This document shows positions 15,481 through 22,003 of a stretch of DNA of 27,934 nucleotides, piece after piece. This DNA is from CAZBWE01 sp964495465 (GTDB lineage: Bacteria > Planctomycetota > Phycisphaerae > Sedimentisphaerales > Anaerobacaceae). How positions within the stretch are numbered: the first letter of the stretch is position 1; every line of letters starts with the position of its first letter. The stretch lies in contig CAZBWE010000025.1 of assembly GCA_964495465.1 (NCBI GenBank), positions 1 through 27,934 of the forward strand, written 5' to 3'. Made by a program: the position numbers and the translations under genes. Under the pieces are notes generated by a model. It was not told where the DNA came from. It did not search any database and worked only from the letters and a program-made list of their open reading frames with translations.

Positions 15481-16818
15481 ATGACCCTAAAAGAGCAAAA
15501 AGCCGTTACAGTCGGATTTATATCACTGGGCTGTCCGAAAAATGTAGTCGATAGCGAAAGGATGTTGGCTGAAATCGTCCAGGCGGGCTTTTTAATAACC
15601 GCCGAAACTGATAATGCCGATGTCGTTGTCATCAATACCTGTGGCTTTATAGAGCCCGCCAAGGCCGAAGCTCTCGAAGTAATAAAACACGCTTTATCCT
15701 GTAAACACAATGGCAGCGTTAAAAAAGTAATCGTCACCGGCTGTCTGTCCCAAAGATTAGGCCGACAGCTTTTCAATCAGGTCGATGGTATCGACGCCAT
15801 TGCAGGTTTGGGCCAGCGGGATAACATTGCCAGAATAATCAAAAAGACTATTCCCGCAAGTCATCCGGCGGCCTATCTGGGCCGGGTGTCTCAGCAATGC
15901 AGTGACGACAGGGTCAGGTTACTTATTAACCCACGCCATTGGACATACCTGCGAATTAGCGAGGGCTGTAACCACCGGTGCTCCTTTTGCACAATACCGG
16001 CAATCAGGGGTAAATTCAGGAGCAAACCGCAGGAACTTATCCTGGCTGAAGCAGCAGAGCTTGTCTCAGCGGGCGCAGTGGAATTGAACATAATCGCACA
16101 GGACACTACGAGCTGGGGCCGGGATTTGAAAATCACCAACGGCCTGCCCACGCTGCTCCAGGAGCTTGAGAAAATCGCCGGCCTTGAGTGGATTCGATTG
16201 ATGTATCTCTGGCCGGCGGGAATTACAGACCGGCTAATAGAAACCATTGCAGAAAGCGAAAAAATCGTTCACTATCTCGATATACCAATCCAGCACGTGA
16301 ACAATGAAATCCTAAAGGCAATGCGTCGGCCTGACACAAAAGAGCAGTTGAAGCGCCTGATTGAAAAGCTACGCTCCACTGTGCCTGATATTATTCTGCG
16401 GACGACACTGATAGCTGGTTTTCCCGGCGAAACCGAGCAGCAGTTCACTGAGCTTTTGGAATTTATCAAGTGGGCCAGGTTTGATGCTCTCGGATGCTTT
16501 AAATTTTATCCCGAATCCGGCACTGATGCAGCTAAAATGCCCGGCCAGCTCCCCGACAAGATAAAGCAGCAACGGCTTGAAGAATTGATGTTAACCCAGC
16601 AGAAAATTGCCTTTGCCAAGAACAAAAGAAGAATCGGCAGCGAGCTTACCTGCCTGGTCGATTCCGTTGACGGCAATGGAATCGGGCGGGGACGCTTTTA
16701 CGGCCAGGCCCCCGATATTGACGGCGTCTGTATTATAAAGGACTGCCCAACAAAAACCGGGGAATTTGTTAATACGAGAGTCGTCGGGACAAAAAACTAC
16801 GATTTGGTCGTAGAGTAA
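15481..16818 (+). CDS. rimO: Ribosomal protein S12 methylthiotransferase
   Basis: A 445-residue radical-SAM enzyme that adds a methylthio group to an Asp of ribosomal protein S12. The N-terminal UPF0004-type domain starts VGFISLGCPKNVVDSERML, the RimO form of that motif, and carries three cluster cysteines (C18, C54, C88). The radical-SAM motif is GCNHRCSFCTIPAIRGKFRS (C163, C167, C170). The C-terminal TRAM-like region runs from about residue 375 (IGSELTCLVDS). SLGCPKN distinguishes it from MiaB and MtaB. ATG 15481 is used; no clear ribosome-binding site precedes it in the AT-rich leader, and an in-frame TTG at 15463 is possible. pgsA follows after 43 bases. It is divergent from the secretin gene. 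Confidence 0.96.
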   Translation: MTLKEQKAVTVGFISLGCPKNVVDSERMLAEIVQAGFLITAETDNADVVVINTCGFIEPAKAEALEVIKHALSCKHNGSVKKVIVTGCLSQRLGRQLFNQVDGIDAIAGLGQRDNIARIIKKTIPASHPAAYLGRVSQQCSDDRVRLLINPRHWTYLRISEGCNHRCSFCTIPAIRGKFRSKPQELILAEAAELVSAGAVELNIIAQDTTSWGRDLKITNGLPTLLQELEKIAGLEWIRLMYLWPAGITDRLIETIAESEKIVHYLDIPIQHVNNEILKAMRRPDTKEQLKRLIEKLRSTVPDIILRTTLIAGFPGETEQQFTELLEFIKWARFDALGCFKFYPESGTDAAKMPGQLPDKIKQQRLEELMLTQQKIAFAKNKRRIGSELTCLVDSVDGNGIGRGRFYGQAPDIDGVCIIKDCPTKTGEFVNTRVVGTKNYDLVVE

Positions 16819-16861
16819 ATTTTGTGTTGAATTTTTATAAAACAAAAGTAAACTTTCAAAT

Positions 16862-17470
16862 ATGCTAAGATTTATTCCGAACATATTGACTTTGGGTCGG
16901 CTTGTTTTGACCATCGTATTTCTGATTATGATTTTTTATTCCCCACAGGTAGAAAACAGAACACTGTTTCTCGATACCGCCTTTGTCATCTTTGTCATTG
17001 CGGGAATTACTGATTTTGTTGACGGTATAGCGGCTCGCAAACTCAATGTTACAAGCAAATTCGGACGAATGATAGACCCCCTGGCTGATAAGATTTTAGT
17101 CTGTGGAGCATTTATTTGTTTTGCTCTTATCGGCGAGCCGAAACTTTTCGGCCTCGGACCGAAGTTACTGGCGGTCATTCACTGGTCGGTAACGTCTGTC
17201 TTGATTCTGAGAGAGGCCTATGTAACAGTCCTGCGTCATATCGCTGAGGCAAAAGGTATTGATTTTGCGGCGACTGTATCAGGCAAAGTCAAGATGCTTA
17301 TACAATCTTTTGCAATCGGCACCGTGGTAATAAAAATGACTCATGTGCAGACCGCCGCCTGGGGATACTGGTTCACGACAATCACTTTCGCCATTATGCT
17401 TATTGTTACCGTCATCTCCGGCCTGCGGGCAACTCAACGAAGCTCCTGGAAAAAAGCCGCCGCCCATTAA
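16862..17470 (+). CDS. pgsA: CDP-diacylglycerol--glycerol-3-phosphate 3-phosphatidyltransferase
   Basis: A 202-residue inner-membrane enzyme that makes phosphatidylglycerophosphate, the committed step to phosphatidylglycerol. The CDP-alcohol phosphatidyltransferase signature D-x2-DG-x2-AR-x8-G-x3-D-x3-D is complete: D51, D54, G55, A58, R59, G68, D72, D76. The N-terminus RFIPNILTLGRLVLT is typical of PgsA, and several membrane helices follow. A family member acting on another alcohol is possible but less likely given the length and the N-terminal motif. It lies downstream of rimO on the same strand, probably in one transcript, and is followed by a roughly 200-base spacer and the second R-M system. 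Confidence 0.92.
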   Translation: MLRFIPNILTLGRLVLTIVFLIMIFYSPQVENRTLFLDTAFVIFVIAGITDFVDGIAARKLNVTSKFGRMIDPLADKILVCGAFICFALIGEPKLFGLGPKLLAVIHWSVTSVLILREAYVTVLRHIAEAKGIDFAATVSGKVKMLIQSFAIGTVVIKMTHVQTAAWGYWFTTITFAIMLIVTVISGLRATQRSSWKKAAAH

Positions 17471-17542
17471 TCCCCCGCTAATCATCCGCTCACCTGCTCA
17501 TATTTACCAACATGTAAGTCGTCCGAGTTCCGGTGTGCTTTA

Positions 17543-17596
17543 GACGCTGATTTCGCTAATAATCAAAGCAAAAAGCGATTATTGACTATCAGCATC
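17543..17596. repeat. Imperfect inverted repeat downstream of pgsA
   Basis: GACGCTGATTTCGCTAATAATC (17543-17564, given here as two halves GACGCTGATTT and CGCTAATAATC) is an imperfect inverted copy of 17577-17596 (GATTATTGAC TATCAGCATC), with a 12-base loop. It follows pgsA and overlaps the -35 box of the promoter for the next gene. It could act as a weak terminator, but the T-run is missing. Confidence 0.5.
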
Positions 17597-17609
17597 AAAA
17601 TCCTATAAT
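17582..17609 (+). promoter_or_regulatory. Sigma-70 promoter for the MvaI-like R-M system
   Basis: TTGACT (17582-17587) and TATAAT (17604-17609) are separated by 16 bases. Transcription would start near 17616, leaving a leader of about 60 bases before the methyltransferase GTG at 17675. A weaker TTGCCT-16-TACTAT pair lies at 17628-17655. The methyltransferase therefore seems to be transcribed independently of pgsA. Confidence 0.6.
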
Positions 17610-17674
17610 GTTAAAAAGTAAGGATTATTGCCTTATCGGATGGAACGCATACTATTATAGAAAGGATTACGGTT

Positions 17675-18625
17675 GTGAACAAATCGACATCATCAACAAT
17701 AGAATCCACTCAAATAAAGCTACCAACAGCGATTCTTGATGGAAATGATTATTTCGGCAAAAAACTACCAATTGGTCATAAAAGAACCTGTCAATGTGGC
17801 CCTACTCATATCAATTGTATGACCGCAAAGGAATGGCTGAAAAGTCAATTGGGCGTTTGGCAATTTTACTATGAAGGTAGAGATATAAGAGATAAAACGA
17901 TTCATCCCGCAACGTTTCCCATTTCTCTCGCCAAGAAAATTATCGAGCTTTTCACTCATCAAGGAGAATTGGTTCTAGACCCTTTTGTCGGAAGCGGAAC
18001 AACATTAATAGCAGCTAATGACCTTAATAGAAACAGTGTTGGGTTCGATTTACAAGCATCGTATGTCGAGCTTTGCAGTAGGAGATTGGCTGATGACCCT
18101 AATATGTTTAATGAAACCCAACAAATTGCGGTTCAGGATGACGCGAGAAACATACCGAAATATTTTGACAAAGGTTCTATCTCCCTCATTTGGACTTCCC
18201 CCCCTTATGCCAATTTGCTTAATCGCAAAAGAAAGAATAAATCGAGGCGCTATAGAAATAATGGCCAGCTTAACAAGGTTGAGCAATATTCCCAGGACCC
18301 GAGAGACTTAGGAACGTTATCGTTAGAAAAATATTCTCAGTCAATGGGTGATATATATGAACAATTGCTTCCCTTACTACGACCTAAGGGGCACTGTGTT
18401 ATTAACGTCCCTGATATGTGGTGGGAAAATACCCGCATAACGATACACGTTTCCTTAATTGAAGAACTCAGGAAACGCGGCTACGAGCTGCGCAACGTTA
18501 TTATTTGGGATAGAACCAACCTCGTAAATCAGATAGGCATATTCGGCTGGCCGAGCAATTATATAACTATGGGAGTTACTTTTGAATACTTGCTCGATTT
18601 CTGGAGGCCGCCTGCAAAACATTAA
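17675..18625 (+). CDS. Type II DNA methyltransferase (SPPY type) of the MvaI-like system
   Basis: A 316-residue SAM-dependent DNA methyltransferase. The SAM motif DPFVGSGTT is at residues 102-110 with GFDLQASYVELC after it, and the catalytic motif WTSPPYANL at about 173-181. The motif order is SAM first, catalytic second, opposite to the other methyltransferase in this window, so the two are not recent duplicates. HPATFP before the SAM motif corresponds to motif X. With an MvaI/BcnI-type nuclease downstream, N4-cytosine methylation of a CC-containing site is the likely reaction (inference from that family). The start is GTG 17675 with AAGG about 10 bases before. The endonuclease follows after 14 bases, so methyltransferase is made first, the usual safe order. 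Cys41 and nearby CQCGPTHINC are of unknown meaning. Confidence 0.92.
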   Translation: MNKSTSSTIESTQIKLPTAILDGNDYFGKKLPIGHKRTCQCGPTHINCMTAKEWLKSQLGVWQFYYEGRDIRDKTIHPATFPISLAKKIIELFTHQGELVLDPFVGSGTTLIAANDLNRNSVGFDLQASYVELCSRRLADDPNMFNETQQIAVQDDARNIPKYFDKGSISLIWTSPPYANLLNRKRKNKSRRYRNNGQLNKVEQYSQDPRDLGTLSLEKYSQSMGDIYEQLLPLLRPKGHCVINVPDMWWENTRITIHVSLIEELRKRGYELRNVIIWDRTNLVNQIGIFGWPSNYITMGVTFEYLLDFWRPPAKH

Positions 18626-18639
18626 AAACAGGGACGTTG

Positions 18640-19422
18640 ATGAATATTTACACCAAAGAAATACTGATTCAAAAACTGCGTGAAATTAAAGATATGGGCT
18701 GGATTCTTTCAGCCAGACAAGGCAACGTCGGCGGAATTGGCAATACCTTGGAGGATTTGCTCGGGATTAAAGAAAATAACCTGCCTATACCTAATGCGGC
18801 CGAATGGGAGCTTAAATGCCAAAGAATAGAAACAACTTCCCTTACGACTTTATTTCATATGGAACCTTCCCCCCGTGCTATGAAATTCGTCCCGCAGATT
18901 CTTTTGCTAAAATATGGATGGAAACATAAAGAAGCCGGGATTAAATATCCTGCAACGGAAATGAGCTTCAGACAAACGATAACAGGCCCAGTAAGAAGCG
19001 ATAGAGGTTTTAAGGTGGTTGTTTACCGTCAGCAGCGAAAGGTGCTTATTTCCTTTGATGCAAAATCCGTTGACCCTCGACATTCCGAATGGCTTAAATC
19101 GGTAGATAAACACATCGGTCTTGGTGAATTATCACCGCAGCCATATTGGGGCTTTGATGACCTTGAGCATAAGGCAGGCACTAAACTTTTGAATTGCTTT
19201 TATGTTCAGGCCAGGACTAAAACTGAAAAAGGCAAAGAATATTTCTCTTACGAAAAGATTCAAATGCTGCGAAAATTCAGTATCCGTACTTTTACCAAAG
19301 CCATCGAAAAAGGGTATGTCTATGTAGATTTCGACGCAAGAACGGGACACAATCACGGAACGAAATTTCGGCTCAGGCAGAATAAATTCCCTGAATTATA
19401 CGAAGATATACAAACTCTTTGA
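18640..19422 (+). CDS. MvaI/BcnI-family type II restriction endonuclease
   Basis: A 260-residue nuclease. The family signature is clear: GNVGGIGNTLEDLLGIKENNLPIPNAAEWELKCQR, in which the ExK of EWELK (about E57, K59) is part of the catalytic site, with D39 or E38 in TLEDL as partner. The end of the protein has DARTGHNHGTKFRLRQ, a basic stretch that also recurs in the family. MvaI and BcnI are monomers cutting CCWGG and CCSGG; the exact site here cannot be read. ATG at 18640 has AGGGA about 5 bases upstream, and a TTG one codon earlier is less likely. It follows its methyltransferase by 14 bases. It converges with the DUF1883 pair. Confidence 0.88.
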   Translation: MNIYTKEILIQKLREIKDMGWILSARQGNVGGIGNTLEDLLGIKENNLPIPNAAEWELKCQRIETTSLTTLFHMEPSPRAMKFVPQILLLKYGWKHKEAGIKYPATEMSFRQTITGPVRSDRGFKVVVYRQQRKVLISFDAKSVDPRHSEWLKSVDKHIGLGELSPQPYWGFDDLEHKAGTKLLNCFYVQARTKTEKGKEYFSYEKIQMLRKFSIRTFTKAIEKGYVYVDFDARTGHNHGTKFRLRQNKFPELYEDIQTL

Positions 19423-19534
19423 AAATAATCGTCCGTGAAATGATTAGCACAAAAAGTTCGAAACGAGATTAAAGTTTGCTATTTTACTTAGTGTTGCTTC
19501 TTTCCGGTTATTAACGAATATCGTTACATTAAGA

Positions 19535-19795
19535 TTAAATCACACGTACAGATGCGTCTACATGTCCAGCCGCCCCACAAAGGTCGACAACAAGATTCCA
19601 ATGTCCGGAATTAGGAACTGCTATAAAAACTGGTGATTTTGTGTAATATCCACCATAATATCTGAATTGGCCGCCTATTTTATAGTTGTTAAAGTTAACA
19701 TCGTCAAGCAGCATTACATTTGCCGCGTTGCCGCGGAGGACAACTTCAACACGATTACCTAAATTAGCATTAAATTGATAATGCAGAAATTTCAT
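19535..19795 (-). CDS. DUF1883 domain protein
   Basis: An 86-residue protein that is a single DUF1883 domain: MKFLHYQFNANLGNRVEVVL at the start, NVMLLDDVNFNNYKIGGQFRYYGG in the middle, and SPVFIAVPNSGHWNLVVDLCG near the end, all matching the family as I recall it. It is beta-rich and soluble, with no catalytic motif. The same domain is found elsewhere fused to or near TIR domains (recollection), which hints at a sensor or ligand-binding role in defence, but this is unproven. The ATG overlaps the stop of the upstream membrane-protein gene (ATGA), with GGAAGGG just before it. The two are translated as a unit, and the gene ends about 110 bases from the MvaI-like endonuclease stop. Confidence 0.85.
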   Translation of the reverse strand: MKFLHYQFNANLGNRVEVVLRGNAANVMLLDDVNFNNYKIGGQFRYYGGYYTKSPVFIAVPNSGHWNLVVDLCGAAGHVDASVRVI

Positions 19796-20184
19796 TTCCC
19801 TTCCTCCGTTATTCCTCCAATGACTTGTTGTGAATCAGCAAAACATCTTCCTGCCCTGTTTCTAATTGTACTACCGACAGATTTATTTTTTTTGATTTGG
19901 ATAATTGAAATAATCAGCAAGACACCCCCTACAATATAACCAACTATCATACAAATCATAAATGTGCAAAAAATCTTCGTGGATTGTATATCAACACTTA
20001 ATAATGTAATCATCGCCGTTATCGCTATACCCAAAAGAAATAGGGAGATACTTAATAATAAGGGGGCAGGTGAACCATGTTCTAAATTGTTAAGTTCATC
20101 TGCTGAAATTTCATAGACAGTAAGATTTTCCAACCTCACATATCTAACAATCTCATTAGGTTTTTGTGCTTTATTACTTTCCAT
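19792..20184 (-). CDS. Small two-helix membrane protein coupled to DUF1883
   Basis: A 130-residue protein. The N-terminal cytosolic part (residues 1-40) contains VYEISADELNNLEHGSPAP, then two membrane helices (about 41-63, PLLLSISLFLLGIAITAMITLLSV, and about 71-95, FCTFMICMIVGYIVGGVLLIISII), then a basic 35-residue tail. I recognise the ELxxLExGSP-then-helix layout from unannotated small membrane proteins, but it has no assigned function. The start ATG 20184 has GAGG 7 bases upstream. The stop overlaps the DUF1883 start by four bases. A membrane partner plus a small soluble domain beside a restriction system resembles sensor-effector pairs in antiphage loci; this is inference. Confidence 0.7.
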   Translation of the reverse strand: MESNKAQKPNEIVRYVRLENLTVYEISADELNNLEHGSPAPLLLSISLFLLGIAITAMITLLSVDIQSTKIFCTFMICMIVGYIVGGVLLIISIIQIKKNKSVGSTIRNRAGRCFADSQQVIGGITEEGK

Positions 20185-20638
20185 ATCTTGACCTCTATGG
20201 ATTATTTTTTATCGGCTTATCCATCTTTTTCGCCTTTATTCGCAGGGCGGTGCTTGCTTTTAACTGGTCTAAGCATAAGACTAAATTTTCACCCCGCAAA
20301 TCTTTTTGGTCAATTCTTTCAATATCTTCACTCTCTTTTCTGCCTTTTTCTTCCAAAATATAATTTATCACAAAAAACCATTCCACGCAATCCAAAACTT
20401 GTCCTGAGTGAAATCGAAGGAATCCAGCATCTAGTATCGAGTATCTCAATTCTCTAATTCACTAATCAACCAATCCGCTTTACGCTTCCACACATCTCCG
20501 CATTCACTCATTTACTTTTCACGCTTCACGAGATACGAACAAACTTCGTGGTTAAATTTTTTTTATGGCCTAACACCTTCGTGGCCAACCTCTTGTGCCT
20601 TTTATTGGCAAAATATTAATAAAAAAGCTTATTTCTGC

Positions 20639-20666
20639 TTGAAAAACCGCCCTCCTCTGGTATAAT
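20639..20666 (+). promoter_or_regulatory. Consensus-like promoter in the gene-poor interval
   Basis: TTGAAA (20639-20644) is followed after 16 bases by a perfect TATAAT (20661-20666). No open reading frame with a ribosome-binding site follows, but three GC-rich hairpins do, so the transcript, if made, is probably non-coding. Confidence 0.5.
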
Positions 20667-20672
20667 ACCGAA

Positions 20673-20730
20673 TGTGCTCAGGCAGCACAAGTTAGTCCCC
20701 GGTGGGACAAGTCTTACGGGCCTAAGGCCC
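20673..20730 (+). ncRNA. Candidate structured small RNA with three successive hairpins
   Basis: Directly after a TATAAT box lie three hairpins: TGTGCT-CAGGC-AGCACA (20673-20689), GTCCC-CGGT-GGGAC (20695-20708), and GGGCC-TAA-GGCCC (20718-20730). All stems are perfect. The surrounding DNA is AT-rich, so the local GC rise stands out. It does not match tmRNA, 6S, SRP or RNase P RNA as I know them. A dispersed repeat or a hairpin terminator series is the alternative. The 3' end is not defined. Confidence 0.3.
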
Positions 20731-20831
20731 AAGCCAAATTTATCCATAGGGTATTGTCTATTAAGGATTAGCCAATGGTTAATATCAAGCGTTTAGCAAC
20801 CTACGGCTTTGCCGAGGCTGACTTACTTATA

Positions 20832-20858
20832 AATCCGTGTAATCCGCGTAATCCGCGG
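20832..20858. repeat. 9-bp tandem repeat, three units
   Basis: AATCCGTGT, AATCCGCGT and AATCCGCGG follow one another without gaps, and a diverged fourth and fifth unit appear at 20871-20886 (CCGTGTAATCTGTGG). From memory, this AATCCGYGT motif is common in spacers of many environmental genomes. Confidence 0.65.
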
Positions 20859-21240
20859 TTGACAAAAAAACCGTGTAATCTGTGGCTGAAATATGAACTC
20901 TTTTATGCAAAACAAACCCAATTTTCTTAAGAATAGGCCGAACGTAACCTCTTCTAATTCAAAGGGATATGAAAATGAACATCGATTTTTAGCCCAAAAA
21001 TCCCAAACCCAATTTCACCAAGTGTCCAAATGAACCTAACAATAGCTCAAATAACAAGTTACCAATTACCAGTTACAAATTACCAAGACAAAAACAAACC
21101 CAAAACAAACCCAATTTTTAGTGAGCCTGTCTGCCCTGAGCTTGTCGAAGTGGTCGAATCTACTCCAAATACGCATTAGTAAATAACGCTCTTTCGAAAA
21201 CTAAATAGGGTAATCTAAAGGTTGCGAATCGGGACTTCGC

Positions 21241-21879
21241 TCAGGCAAAGTCCGGGAGATCCGGGGATATGTCTATCTTACTGAAGATTTCTTCTTCCAG
21301 CTTGAAGATTAATGGGTCAACTTTAGAGGCGTTAATATCGCTTTGAGCTTCTGTGCCGTGTAAATGGACGTTCCTTTTATGGGCCTCTTCTAATCTCTCT
21401 TTTAAGGGCACAATTCTATCGTGCATAACCCTTTTATCTGCGTAGTAAACGAGTTTTTCCTCCCAGGTAATCGGCTTTTCTTTTTCGTCGAGAATACCCA
21501 TATATCTGTGTTTCTTTATGGCCAAAGCAAGCTCCGGATACTGATTTTTCAGAATTTCATACGCAACTTCTTCATGGCAAAGACCTTCGTATTCTGCTTT
21601 CAGTTGTTGCCACTTCGTTTTGTCTTTCTCTGTGATAAACGGCTTCAAGTTATTTAAATCTGATTCACTAAAGTCACAAAAACGGGCCATATCGTGCAGC
21701 AGGCAGGCCCTGTCCACAAGCTCGACATCCACTTCCACGCCCCTTTCTTCCAGTCTTTGTGCCAGAAATACTGCTAATTTGGCCGTAGTTAAATTATGTT
21801 CTACGATGTGCGGCGGAACGTGGTATTTTTTTATTATCTCAAAGCACTTTTCACGCGTTGGCAGTTTATATTTTTTCAT
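21241..21879 (-). CDS. HD-domain phosphohydrolase
   Basis: A 212-residue soluble protein of the HD superfamily of metal-dependent phosphohydrolases. Metal ligands are visible: His28 in VEHNLTTAKLAVFLA, the H62-D63 pair in ACLLHDMARF, and His/Asp residues further on in KHRYMG and YYADKRVMHDRI. The order resembles HDIG-type nucleotide or phosphate-ester hydrolases of about 200 residues; the substrate is not known. ATG at 21879 is chosen because homology begins at KKYKLPTREKCFEI; an in-frame extension to 21954 only translates repeat DNA. The stop codon lies inside a GGACTT...AAGTCC hairpin that carries one copy of the dispersed CCTGAG repeat. It follows thi4 on the same strand after an 82-base repeat-filled gap and may be controlled by the same riboswitch. 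Confidence 0.85.
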   Translation of the reverse strand: MKKYKLPTREKCFEIIKKYHVPPHIVEHNLTTAKLAVFLAQRLEERGVEVDVELVDRACLLHDMARFCDFSESDLNNLKPFITEKDKTKWQQLKAEYEGLCHEEVAYEILKNQYPELALAIKKHRYMGILDEKEKPITWEEKLVYYADKRVMHDRIVPLKERLEEAHKRNVHLHGTEAQSDINASKVDPLIFKLEEEIFSKIDISPDLPDFA

Positions 21880-21887
21880 TTTTCTTT

Positions 21888-22003
21888 CACCGCTGAGTCC
21901 GCGGAGCTCGCAGAGGCAATATAGTAATTGGTAATTATTTAACCATTTAACCAATTACCATTTAACCAGTATCCTCAGTGCTCTTCGCGTTTTCTGCGGT
22001 GAG
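21888..22003. repeat. Pair of inverted repeat copies spanning the thi4-HD junction
   Basis: Copy 1 at 21888-21916 (CACCGCTGAG, TCCGCGGAGC, TCGCAGAGG) and copy 2 at 21971-22003, in opposite orientation (TCACCGCAGA, AAACGCGAAG, AGCACTGAGGA on the minus strand), belong to one family. Between them is an AT-rich palindrome, TAATTGG (21925-21931) with CCAATTA (21951-21957), embedded in TTAACCATTTAACC. Copy 2 lies within the thi4 coding sequence and supplies its last codons. Confidence 0.7.

Larger units (their letters stand above)
20185..21240. other. Gene-poor, repeat-rich interval of about 1 kb
   Basis: I see no convincing protein gene here. A minus-strand 84-codon open frame (20195-20449) has no clear ribosome-binding site and begins inside a dispersed repeat. 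The interval holds copies of the CCTGAG..TCGAAG repeat (20401-20420, 21133-21150, and a third just at the boundary, 21233-21245), a 9-base tandem triplet (20832-20858) with a further related unit at 20871-20886, TTACCA-rich degenerate repeats (21051-21085), and the string CAAACCCAATTTT twice (near 20914 and 21108). It also holds one promoter with three hairpins behind it (20639-20730). Such mosaics look like accumulated short elements between two transcription units. Confidence 0.65.

Noticed and set aside
19512..19526. TAACGA-ATA-TCGTTA hairpin between the MvaI-like nuclease and DUF1883 genes as a bidirectional terminator
   Set aside because: The stem is 6 pairs, mostly A/T, without a T-run on either side. 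Position fits, strength does not.
20195..20449. Minus-strand 84-codon open frame just upstream of the two-helix membrane protein gene
   Set aside because: It begins within a dispersed CCTGAG..TCGAAG repeat, lacks a ribosome-binding site, and its translation has no recognisable pattern beyond charge. Its closeness to the next gene (10 bases) keeps it slightly open, but I could not support it as a gene.
21880..21954. 25-residue N-terminal extension of the HD protein
   Set aside because: It translates the repeat copy and AT-rich palindrome between thi4 and the HD gene, and homology begins at MKKYKLPTRE.
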